This document shows positions 37,364 to 46,486 of a DNA stretch of 64,000 bases, one piece after another (position 1 is the first letter of the stretch; each line of letters begins with the position of its first letter). Under the pieces are notes generated by a model. That model had not been told where the DNA came from. It worked only from the letters and a program-made list of their open reading frames with translations, and ran no database searches. The position numbers were made by a program, and so were the translations under genes. The stretch spans positions 62,001 through 126,000 of the forward strand of contig NZ_SMAH01000007.1 in NCBI RefSeq assembly GCF_004342625.1, written 5' to 3'. Source of the DNA: Tepidimonas ignava. GTDB taxonomy: Bacteria > Pseudomonadota > Gammaproteobacteria > Burkholderiales > Burkholderiaceae_C.

Positions 37364-38339
37364 CTGCGCCGCGGATGGCCTCGGTGAGCACGCGCGTGTT
37401 GTGCCGCATCAGCGCGATGTAGTCCGGCGCCGGCCCTTCGGGGGTCGACAGGGCGTCGGAATACAAGGGCTGCCGCGACGGACGCACGCCGGCTTCGCGC
37501 GCGATGCGCTCGACCAGGCGCGGGTCGCTCAAGCGCTCGACAAACACCGCGCGCACGCCCTCGGCCTTGATGTGGCGGATCAACCGCGCCACCGCCGCGG
37601 CGGACGGCTCACTGGCCGTGCTCACGCCCTGGGCGGGCAAAAACGTCACCCCATAGGCCTGCGCGTAGTAGCGAAAGGCGTCGTGCGAAGTCACGACCTT
37701 GCGCTGCGCGGCGGGGATGGCCTGCCAAGCCGCGCGGATCTCGTCGTCCAGCGCTTGCAGCCGGGCACGGTAGTCGGCCGCGCGCTGCCGGTACCCAGCG
37801 CACCCGCCCGCGTCCAGCCGGCACAGCGCCTGCTCAATGCGCTGGACGTAATGCAGGACGTTGCGCACGTCCTGCCACGCGTGCGGGTCATGCTCGCCGT
37901 CATCGTGATCGTGATCGTGACCGTGCGCGTGGGCCGCGTCGCGCTTGCCGGCCCCGGCCGCCGGCAGCGGCGTCAACCCGTCGGTGACGCGCAGCAGCTC
38001 GCCGCGGTAGCCGGCGCTGCGCATCAGCCGCTCCAGCCACCCCTCAAAACCAAGGCCATTGGCAACCAGCAAACGCGCCGTGCTCACCGCCCGCACGTCG
38101 GCCGGCGTCGGGTGGTAGGCGTGCGCGTCGGCCTGTGGCCCCACCAGCGCGCGCACCTGCACGCGCTCGCCGCCCACCTGCCGCACCAAATCGGCCAGGA
38201 TGCTGAAACTGGCCACCACCGGCAGCGGCGCCTGCGCCCGCACGGGCAGCGCCACGCTCAGGGCCGCCGCACCGGCGGCCGCCAGCCACGGGCGTCGGCG
38301 CACATTGGTCATCCCCAGAACATCGTCCCAAAGCTTCAT
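37356..38339 (-). CDS. ZnuA-like metal ABC transporter substrate-binding protein
   Basis: A cluster 9 solute-binding protein (327 residues) for Zn2+ or Mn2+. A signal sequence ends near PVRAQA. The mature part has VASFSILADLVRQVGG, metal ligands HAYHPTPADV, a His/Asp-rich loop (HAHGHDHDHDDGEHDPH) typical of zinc binders, and VTSHDAFRYYAQAYG. AGGAGG lies 8 nt before the ATG at 38339; an internal ATG at 38312 would give a more ordinary signal peptide. No ZnuB or ZnuC gene is adjacent: glmS is upstream and selD converges downstream. Confidence 0.92.
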   Translation of the reverse strand: MKLWDDVLGMTNVRRRPWLAAAGAAALSVALPVRAQAPLPVVASFSILADLVRQVGGERVQVRALVGPQADAHAYHPTPADVRAVSTARLLVANGLGFEGWLERLMRSAGYRGELLRVTDGLTPLPAAGAGKRDAAHAHGHDHDHDDGEHDPHAWQDVRNVLHYVQRIEQALCRLDAGGCAGYRQRAADYRARLQALDDEIRAAWQAIPAAQRKVVTSHDAFRYYAQAYGVTFLPAQGVSTASEPSAAAVARLIRHIKAEGVRAVFVERLSDPRLVERIAREAGVRPSRQPLYSDALSTPEGPAPDYIALMRHNTRVLTEAIRGAGG

Positions 38340-38472
38340 GCACCGTACCTCCTGATCGGGCGCGTCGCGGATCGGCCCACCAACCAGCCCGCGGGGAACC
38401 ACCCCCCACAGCCGCCCGCGCCAACGCAGCCCCACCCCACCAGCGTAGCCAAGCTGTCAAGAGGGGGGCGCC

Positions 38473-40389
<1,917 letters not shown>

Positions 40390-40450
40390 ATCGGTTGACC
40401 TCCTTGCGACATGGATGGGTCACAGCGTACGCCGAAGCGATCGACATGTG

Positions 40451-40488
40451 CTTTTGATTTCGCGTGACTTTTGGAATATTCTTTTGAT
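40451..40488. promoter_or_regulatory. CTTTTG repeats and GAATATTC palindrome between glmS and the AsnC gene
   Basis: CTTTTG occurs at 40451, 40468 and 40481, and the perfect palindrome GAATATTC lies at 40474-40481 in an AT-rich tract. Lrp/AsnC proteins favour 15-bp palindromes with AT centres, so this may be an autoregulatory site that could also influence glmS. Confidence 0.4.
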
Positions 40489-40529
40489 CTACAGACGTAC
40501 GCGCATAAAGCTTCATAAGCAACACTTAT

Positions 40530-41033
40530 ATGAAAGATTATTCCATCGACACCGTGGACATCGCACTGCTGGACGCGCTGCAAGACGATGCCAGCCTGTC
40601 ATGGGCGGCGCTGGGGCAACGCTGTGGTGTGTCGGCCCCGACGGCGCTGCGACGGGTGCGTCGGCTGCAGCAGCTTGGCTTGATCGAGCGCCACACCGTC
40701 GTGCTGCGCCCGGAACGCTTGGCCGCCTGGCTGGGCCATGGGCTGACGGCCATCGTCGAAGTGGCGCTGGAACACCAGGGCGCGGAGCAGCTGCAGGCGT
40801 TCGAGCAGCGCGCCGTGGCCGAGCGCGCGGTGCAGCAGTGCTACCGCGTCAGCGCCGGGCCGGACTTCGTGCTGGTGGTCGCGGTGCCCGACATGGCCGC
40901 GTACCACGCGCTGGCGCAGCGCCTGTTCACCCAGGCTGGCAACGTGCGCCACGTCAAGGCCTACTTCAGCGTGCACCGCGCCAAATTCGACCCGCGTCTG
41001 CCGTTGCCCACGGCCATGGTGGCTGACGTATGA
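40530..41033 (+). CDS. Lrp/AsnC-family transcriptional regulator
   Basis: A 167-residue regulator with an N-terminal helix-turn-helix (about 8-60, LLDALQDDASLSWAAL ... APTALRRVRRLQQLGLIERH, by position) and a C-terminal RAM ligand-binding domain (about 70-155, including FVLVVAVPDMAAYH). The family senses amino acids. It diverges from glmS across an AT-rich palindrome-bearing region. The ribosome site is not obvious. The effector is unknown. Confidence 0.92.
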   Translation: MKDYSIDTVDIALLDALQDDASLSWAALGQRCGVSAPTALRRVRRLQQLGLIERHTVVLRPERLAAWLGHGLTAIVEVALEHQGAEQLQAFEQRAVAERAVQQCYRVSAGPDFVLVVAVPDMAAYHALAQRLFTQAGNVRHVKAYFSVHRAKFDPRLPLPTAMVADV

Positions 41034-41067
41034 TGATGCGGTGTTCGGTCACCGGTGGAGGCACACG

Positions 41068-41523
41068 ATGAAACACTTGACCGGCTGGGTGGGCCACGCC
41101 GCATTGGTCGTGGCGCTGCTGGCGGCGCCGCTGGTCACCGCCGCGCAGGAGCTCGTCAGCGTGCGGGCGGCGGTGGTCAACCTGCGTGCCGGGCCGGGCA
41201 CCGACACCGAGGTGCGCTGGCAGCTGCGCCAGGGCTACCCGCTGCAGGTGCTGCAACGGCAAGGCAGCTGGCTGCAGGTGCGCGACTTCGAAGGTGACGA
41301 AGGCTGGGTGGCCGCGGCCTTGACCGGCCCAGCCCGCCACCACGTGGTGCGGGCGCGCGTGCTCAACCTGCGCAGCGGTCCGGGCACCCAACACCCCGTG
41401 GTCGGCACGGCACGTTACGGCGACGTGCTGCCGACCCTGCGCCGCGCGGGCGACTGGGTGCAACTGCGCGGCCCCAACGGCCAGCCGGTGTGGGCCGCCG
41501 CTGACCATCTGTGGGGCTGGTGA
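41068..41523 (+). CDS. Exported protein with two bacterial SH3 domains
   Basis: A 151-residue protein with a Sec signal peptide (cleavage near VTAAQ) and two tandem SH3b-type repeats, VRAAVVNLRAGPGTDTEVRW (about 31-50) and VRARVLNLRSGPGTQHPVVG (about 93-112). SH3b domains bind peptides or glycan strands, so a periplasmic, wall-related role is plausible. GGAGG stands 6 nt before the ATG at 41068. It faces the 3' end of glmU, 19 nt away. Confidence 0.9.
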   Translation: MKHLTGWVGHAALVVALLAAPLVTAAQELVSVRAAVVNLRAGPGTDTEVRWQLRQGYPLQVLQRQGSWLQVRDFEGDEGWVAAALTGPARHHVVRARVLNLRSGPGTQHPVVGTARYGDVLPTLRRAGDWVQLRGPNGQPVWAAADHLWGW

Positions 41524-41542
41524 GCGCGGCGCACCGGCACCG

Positions 41543-42991
41543 TCAGGACGATGCGCTGCCGTCCTTGCGCGGGCGCTGCCAGCCCGGCACCGTGACCGGC
41601 TTGGCGCGCGCCACGGTCAGCGCCCCCGGGGGTGTGTCCTTGGTGATGGTGCTGCCGGCGCCGATCGTGCCCCCCGCCCCCAGCGTCACCGGCGCCACCA
41701 GCACGCAGTTGCTGCCCACGTGCACGTCGTCGCCGATGACGGTGCGGTGCTTGCGCGCGCCGTCGTAGTTGGCGGTGATGCTGCCGGCACCGTAGTTGAC
41801 GCGCTCGCCCACGGTGGCATCGCCCAGGTAGGCCAGGTGGTTGGCCTTGGCCCCTGCGGCCAGCGTGCTGTTTTTAATCTCGACAAAGTTGCCCACGTGC
41901 ACCTCCGGGCCGAGCTGCGCACCCGGCCGCAGGCGGGCAAACGGCCCCACCTGGGCGCGCGGCCCCACGACGACGCCTTCGCGCCCGCCGTCGATGTGCG
42001 TGAAGGGGGCAAGCTGCGCGCCGGCCTCGATGCGCGCGTTGGCCACGACGCAGTACGCCCCCACGCGCACGCCCTCGCCCAGTTCGACACGGCCTTCAAA
42101 GACGCAGCCGACGTCGATGTCGACATCGGGCGCGCACACCAGCTCGCCACGCACGTCGAGCCGCGCGGGGTCGGCCAGCCGCACCCCTTGCGCCAGCAGC
42201 GCCTCGGCCACGCGGCGCTGGTGGGCGCGCTCCAGCGCCGCCAGCTGCGCCGGACTGTTGACGCCAGCCACCTGCACCGCGTCGTCGATGCGGTGCGCCA
42301 CCACCACTGCGCCGTCGGCCACCGCGTGGCGCACCACGTCGGTCAGGTAGTACTCGCCCTGGGCGTTGCGGTTGTCGAGCCGCTGCAGCCATGCCCGCAG
42401 CCGGGCTGCCGGCGCGGCCAAGATGCCGCTGTACACCTCGGTGATGCGGCGTTGCTCGGCGCTGGCGTCCTTCTCTTCGACAATGGCGGTGATGCGCCCC
42501 TGCGCGTCGCGCAGCACGCGCCCGTAGCCGTGGGGGTCGTCCATCGTCACCGTCAACAGCGCCAGCGCGTGCTGGGTACCGGCCGCCGCCTGCGCCTGCA
42601 GCAGCGCCCGCAGCGTGGCCGGCGCGGTCAGCGGCACGTCGCCGCTGAGCACCAGCACGACGCCATCGTCGTCCAGCACCGTCATGGCCTGCTGCACCGC
42701 ATGGCCCGTGCCCAACTGGGGCTGCTGCAACACCGGGCGCACCGCCAGGCCCGGCGCCAGCTGCGGCAGCGCGGCCTGCACGGCTTGGGCTTCGTGCCCC
42801 GTGACCACCACCACCTGCCGCGCCGCCAGCGCCTGCGCCAGCCCCAGCACGTGCCCGAGCAGCGGCCGCCCGGCCAGGCGGTGCAGCACCTTGGGCATGC
42901 GGCTTTTCATGCGCGTGCCTTTGCCCGCCGCCAAAATCACCACGTCCAGCGGCGCCGGCGGCCCGTACCCAGCGTGTTCCTGGCTCAACAT
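41543..42991 (-). CDS. glmU: Bifunctional GlmU: GlcNAc-1-P uridyltransferase / GlcN-1-P acetyltransferase
   Basis: GlmU makes UDP-GlcNAc, precursor of peptidoglycan and LPS. The 482-residue protein has the N-terminal nucleotidyltransferase domain (LAAGKGTRMKSRMPKVLH about 20-37) and C-terminal left-handed beta-helix hexapeptide repeats with VHVGNFVEIKNSTLAAG and the catalytic His region NHLAYLGDATVG. The ATG at 42991 is only 3 nt after AAGGAGG, a tight spacing; the upstream 16-codon extension lacks support. Confidence 0.96.
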   Translation of the reverse strand: MLSQEHAGYGPPAPLDVVILAAGKGTRMKSRMPKVLHRLAGRPLLGHVLGLAQALAARQVVVVTGHEAQAVQAALPQLAPGLAVRPVLQQPQLGTGHAVQQAMTVLDDDGVVLVLSGDVPLTAPATLRALLQAQAAAGTQHALALLTVTMDDPHGYGRVLRDAQGRITAIVEEKDASAEQRRITEVYSGILAAPAARLRAWLQRLDNRNAQGEYYLTDVVRHAVADGAVVVAHRIDDAVQVAGVNSPAQLAALERAHQRRVAEALLAQGVRLADPARLDVRGELVCAPDVDIDVGCVFEGRVELGEGVRVGAYCVVANARIEAGAQLAPFTHIDGGREGVVVGPRAQVGPFARLRPGAQLGPEVHVGNFVEIKNSTLAAGAKANHLAYLGDATVGERVNYGAGSITANYDGARKHRTVIGDDVHVGSNCVLVAPVTLGAGGTIGAGSTITKDTPPGALTVARAKPVTVPGWQRPRKDGSASS

Positions 42992-43024
42992 CAACCTCCT
43001 TGTACGATGGGCGGCGCGCAGCCC

Positions 43025-43056
43025 GGTTGGCTGGCGCACGCCAACCGCATTATGTT
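43025..43056 (+). promoter_or_regulatory. Promoter with a perfect inverted repeat before the PanE-like gene
   Basis: GGTTGGC (43025-43031) and GCCAACC (43040-43046) form a perfect 7-bp inverted repeat with an 8-bp spacer. It overlaps a possible -35 (TTGGCT, 43027-43032), 18 bp before TATGTT (43051-43056). The arrangement looks like a repressor operator. The region also lies just upstream of divergent glmU. Confidence 0.45.
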
Positions 43057-43097
43057 ATGCTAAGCGCCTCACCCGTCCCAACGGCAACACCACCCCG

Positions 43098-44042
43098 ATG
43101 AACACCGTACCGAACCCCACCGCCACGTGGCCGCGCTTTGCCGTGTTGGGCGCGGGCGCCGTCGGCGGCTACTATGGTGGCCTGCTGGCGCGCGCGGGCG
43201 TGCCGGTGGTGCTGATCGGACGGCCGGCCTTCGTCGCGGCGGTGCAAGCGCAGGGTGGCCTGCGGCTGCACACCGCCACGTTCGACGCGTGCATCCCCGT
43301 GGCGGTGGCCAGCGACGCGCAGGCCGCCGCCGGTGCCGACGTGGTGCTGGTGTGCGTCAAATCCGGCGACACCGAAGCCGCGGGCGCGGCGCTGCGGCCC
43401 CACCTGGGCGCCGACACGGTGGTGCTGAGCCTGCAAAACGGCGTGGACAACGCCCAGCGGCTGGCGCGCGTGCTGGGGCGGCCCGTGGTGCCGGTGGTGG
43501 TGTACGTGGCCGCGGGCGTGGAAGCGCCGGGGTACGTGCGCCACCACGGGCGCGGCGAGCTGGTGCTGGCGCCGTTTGCAGGCGCCGAGCGCGTGCAGGC
43601 GGCGCTGGCGCACGCGGGGGTGCCGACCTCGGTGTCGACGCAGGTGCCGCAGGCGCTGTGGACCAAGCTCGTCATCAACTGCGCTTACAACGCGCTCTCA
43701 GCCATCGCCGCACGGCCCTATGGCTGGCTGTGGGCGCAGCCGGGCGTGCCGGCGCTGCTGGACCAGGTGGTGCAGGAGTGCGTGGCGGTGGCCGCGGCCG
43801 AGGGCATCGCACTCGACGCTGCGGCGCTGCACACCGAGGTCGAGCGCATCGCCCACAGCATGGCCACCCAGCTGTCGTCCACCGCGCGCGACCTGCTGCG
43901 CGGCCACCCCACCGAGATCGACCACCTCAACGGCCACGTGGTGGCACGGGCGCACGCGCACGGCATGACCGCGCCGGTCAACCAGGCCCTGACCACGCTG
44001 GTGCACGTGCTGCAGCGCGCCCGCGCCGAAGCCGCCGCGTAA
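43098..44042 (+). CDS. Ketopantoate reductase-family (ApbA/PanE) protein
   Basis: A 314-residue NADP-dependent dehydrogenase of the PanE fold. It has an N-terminal Rossmann motif FAVLGAGAVGGYYGGLLARAG (about 14-34, by position), VCVKSGDTEAA, LSLQNGVDN, and a C-terminal helical domain with LWTKLVINCAYNALSAI containing the catalytic Lys. It could reduce 2-ketopantoate in pantothenate synthesis, but this family has many paralogues and no pan gene is adjacent, so the substrate is open. Confidence 0.88.
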   Translation: MNTVPNPTATWPRFAVLGAGAVGGYYGGLLARAGVPVVLIGRPAFVAAVQAQGGLRLHTATFDACIPVAVASDAQAAAGADVVLVCVKSGDTEAAGAALRPHLGADTVVLSLQNGVDNAQRLARVLGRPVVPVVVYVAAGVEAPGYVRHHGRGELVLAPFAGAERVQAALAHAGVPTSVSTQVPQALWTKLVINCAYNALSAIAARPYGWLWAQPGVPALLDQVVQECVAVAAAEGIALDAAALHTEVERIAHSMATQLSSTARDLLRGHPTEIDHLNGHVVARAHAHGMTAPVNQALTTLVHVLQRARAEAAA

Positions 44043-44088
44043 CGCCCCGCCCACGCGGCGGGACGGCGCTGCTGCGACAATGGCGGGT

Positions 44089-44937
44089 ATGCAAGATACG
44101 TACGTACTGACCCTTTCGTGCCAAGACCGGCCGGGCATCGTGCACGCGGTGTCGGGCTTTTTGCTGGAGCTGGGCGGCAACATCGAAGAAGCCGCGCAAT
44201 TCAACGACCGCGACAGTGGGCGCTTTTTCATGCGGGTGCAGTTCACCTGCCCGGGGCAAGAGGTGACGACCCTGCGCGGCGCGGTGCAGGGCTTTGGCCA
44301 CCAGCACGGCATGGACTGCCGGCTGCACCCTTGGCACGAACCCATGCGCACCGTCATCTTCGTCAGCCAGCAGGGCCACTGCCTCAACGACCTGTTGTTT
44401 CGCTGGAAAAGCGGTCTGCTGCGGCTGGACATTCGCGCCATCATCAGCAACCATCGTGACTTTTACCAGCTCGCGGCCAGCTACAACGTGCCGTTTCACC
44501 ACATTCCGGTCAGCCCTGGCACCAAGGCGCAGGCCGAGGCACGCCAGCTCGACATCATCGAGTCCGAACAAGCCGAGCTGGTGGTGCTGGCGCGCTACAT
44601 GCAGATCCTCTCCGATGGCATGTGCCAGCAACTGGCGGGCCGCGCCATCAACATCCACCACAGCTTTTTGCCCAGCTTCAAAGGCGCCAAGCCGTACCAC
44701 CAGGCGCACGAGCGCGGCGTCAAACTGATCGGGGCCACCGCGCACTACGTCACCGCCGACCTGGACGAAGGCCCCATCATCGAGCAGGACGTGGCGCGCG
44801 TGGACCACAGCATGACGGTGGAGGACCTCACCGCCATTGGCCGCGACACCGAAAGCCAGGTGCTGGCGCGCGCCGTCAAATGGCACAGCGAGCACCGCGT
44901 GCTGCTCAACGGCCAGCGCACCGTTGTGTTCCGCTAA
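44089..44937 (+). CDS. purU: Formyltetrahydrofolate deformylase
   Basis: PurU hydrolyses 10-formyltetrahydrofolate to formate and tetrahydrofolate, balancing one-carbon pools. The 282 residues have an N-terminal ACT domain (YVLTLSCQDRPGIVHAVSGF, about 5-24) and a formyltransferase-like catalytic domain with INIHHSFLPSFKGAKPYHQA (His/Asp catalysis) and LDEGPIIEQDV. The start at 44089 matches the family's N-terminus; an ATG three codons earlier is possible. A GcvA-like LysR gene follows after 15 nt. Confidence 0.95.
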   Translation: MQDTYVLTLSCQDRPGIVHAVSGFLLELGGNIEEAAQFNDRDSGRFFMRVQFTCPGQEVTTLRGAVQGFGHQHGMDCRLHPWHEPMRTVIFVSQQGHCLNDLLFRWKSGLLRLDIRAIISNHRDFYQLAASYNVPFHHIPVSPGTKAQAEARQLDIIESEQAELVVLARYMQILSDGMCQQLAGRAINIHHSFLPSFKGAKPYHQAHERGVKLIGATAHYVTADLDEGPIIEQDVARVDHSMTVEDLTAIGRDTESQVLARAVKWHSEHRVLLNGQRTVVFR

Positions 44938-44952
44938 ACGGCCCCCGCCCCC

Positions 44953-45825
44953 ATGCCCGCGCCCCGCATTCCGCCCATCCAGTGCCTGTTGACGTTCGAA
45001 GCCCTGGCGCGGCTGCGCAGCGTCACGCAGGCGGCCGACGAGCTGTGCGTCACCCCCAGCGCGGTCAGCCATCGCATCCGCCAGCTGGAGGAGCAACTGG
45101 GCGTCAAGCTCTTTGGTCGCGCCGATTTTTCGCTCACCACCGAAGGCAGCGAGTACCTGGCACAGGTGCGCGAAGCCTTGGCGGCGCTGCAGCGCTTTCC
45201 GAGCCGGCACGCCGCGCCCGGGCGGCGCAAGCTGCGGCTGGCGGTCACGCCCACGTTTGCGCGCTCCATCCTGATGCCGCGGCTGCACCAGTTTGCCGAG
45301 GCTTACCCCGAGATCGACCTCACGCTGCAGGTCAGCATCCCGCTGCTGGACGTGGTGGCCGAAGACGCTGACCTGACGATCCGCTTCGGCACCGGGCGCT
45401 ACCAGGACGTGGAGTTCATCTGCATCCTCAAGGATGTGGTCACCCCGGTCGCATCGCCAGCGTTCGTGCGCCAGCACGGCCCATTCGAGACGCCGCAGGA
45501 CCTGCAGGGTGTGCCGCTGCTGCGCAGCCCGTTGGAGCCGTGGCGCACGTGGTTTGCCGCGCACCATTTGGACTGGCCCGAGCCGACCGACGGCTCGCAG
45601 TTCAACGACATCGGCTTGATGTGCGACGGCGCCGCCGCCGGCATGGGCGTGGCGCTGGTGCGGCTCAAACTCGGCGCGCCATGGCTGGACCACGGCACCC
45701 TGGTGCGGCTGTACCCGCACAACGTGCCCAGCCCGCACGCCCACTACCTGTGCTGGCGTGCCGGGGCGATGGAGCGTTGGGAGTGCGCCACCTTCGCAGC
45801 CTGGCTGCGTCAGGCGCTGGCCTGA
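44953..45825 (+). CDS. LysR-family transcriptional regulator (GcvA-like)
   Basis: A 290-residue LysR protein with an N-terminal winged helix-turn-helix at about 5-65 (LLTFEALARLRSVTQAADEL and VTPSAVSHRIRQLEEQLGVKLF). The substrate-binding domain (about 90-285) contains DLTIRFGTGRYQDVEF, which recalls GcvA, the glycine cleavage activator. The neighbouring purU also belongs to one-carbon metabolism, which supports but does not prove the analogy. Confidence 0.9.
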   Translation: MPAPRIPPIQCLLTFEALARLRSVTQAADELCVTPSAVSHRIRQLEEQLGVKLFGRADFSLTTEGSEYLAQVREALAALQRFPSRHAAPGRRKLRLAVTPTFARSILMPRLHQFAEAYPEIDLTLQVSIPLLDVVAEDADLTIRFGTGRYQDVEFICILKDVVTPVASPAFVRQHGPFETPQDLQGVPLLRSPLEPWRTWFAAHHLDWPEPTDGSQFNDIGLMCDGAAAGMGVALVRLKLGAPWLDHGTLVRLYPHNVPSPHAHYLCWRAGAMERWECATFAAWLRQALA

Positions 45826-45873
45826 CGCCGGTGCAGCCGCCGATGCCCGGGCCGCACCGGCCGCCGCGGCGCA

Positions 45874-46299
45874 TCACTCGATGCGGATGCGCTTGCCGGC
45901 CACCGCCACCTTCTTCGGCAGCGTCAGCGTCAGCACGCCGTTGTCGTACTTGGCGCTGGCCGCGGACTCATCCACGTCGCTGGGCAACGCGAAGCTGCGC
46001 GACACTTGGCCGTAGTAGCGCTCGCTGTGCAGCACCTTTTCGCCGTCGCGCTGGGCGTCTTCTTGCTTGACTTCAGCGGCGATGGTCACCAGGTTGTTTT
46101 CCACCGTGACGTGGATATTGTCCTTGCCCACCCCCGGCATTTCGGCCGAAATGATGTAGGCCTGGTCGTTTTCCTTCACATCGACCTTGATTTGCTGCGG
46201 CAGCGGATCGCCGTGCAGCGGCCGGATGTAAAAGCCCGGTGCCAGGTCGCGGAAGAATTCATCGAACAAGCTCATGCGGCGCGGCAACAGGTTGCTCAT
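45874..46299 (-). CDS. Small heat-shock protein, Hsp20 family
   Basis: An ATP-independent holdase chaperone of 141 residues. The alpha-crystallin domain is at about 38-132 (VDVKENDQAYIISAEMPGVGKDNI, by position; DNGVLTLTLPKK near its end), and the C-terminal RIRIE supplies the I-x-I oligomerisation motif. GAGGAG stands 6 nt before the ATG at 46299. A sigma-32-like promoter precedes it by about 100 nt. Confidence 0.95.
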   Translation of the reverse strand: MSNLLPRRMSLFDEFFRDLAPGFYIRPLHGDPLPQQIKVDVKENDQAYIISAEMPGVGKDNIHVTVENNLVTIAAEVKQEDAQRDGEKVLHSERYYGQVSRSFALPSDVDESAASAKYDNGVLTLTLPKKVAVAGKRIRIE

Positions 46300-46400
46300 G
46301 GTCAACTCCTCTCGTTGGCAATCGATGGTGGAGGCACCCAGTCCCCGGCACCGCGCGCGGCCTCCACACCAGCGGGCGGCACCGTCATTCGTCTGACGAT

Positions 46401-46429
46401 TACATAGCGTCCGTGGCGGCCATTTCAAG
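46401..46429 (-). promoter_or_regulatory. Sigma-32-type heat-shock promoter of hsp20
   Basis: On the minus strand CTTGAAA (46429-46423) is followed after 13 nt by CGCTATGTA (46409-46401), close to the heat-shock consensus CTTGAAA-N13/14-CCCCATnTA. Transcription would start near 46393 and give a leader of about 94 nt containing a GTGGAGGC/GCCTCCAC stem. Confidence 0.7.
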
Positions 46430-46486
46430 GGGTTTTGGCAAAGATTTCAGCCCCATCGCGGCGCGCACTGCCCTACACTGCGGCCC

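Noticed and set aside
40390-40529. glmS ribozyme in the glmS leader
   Set aside because: The class is mostly in Gram-positives, and no matching core sequence is seen in the leader.
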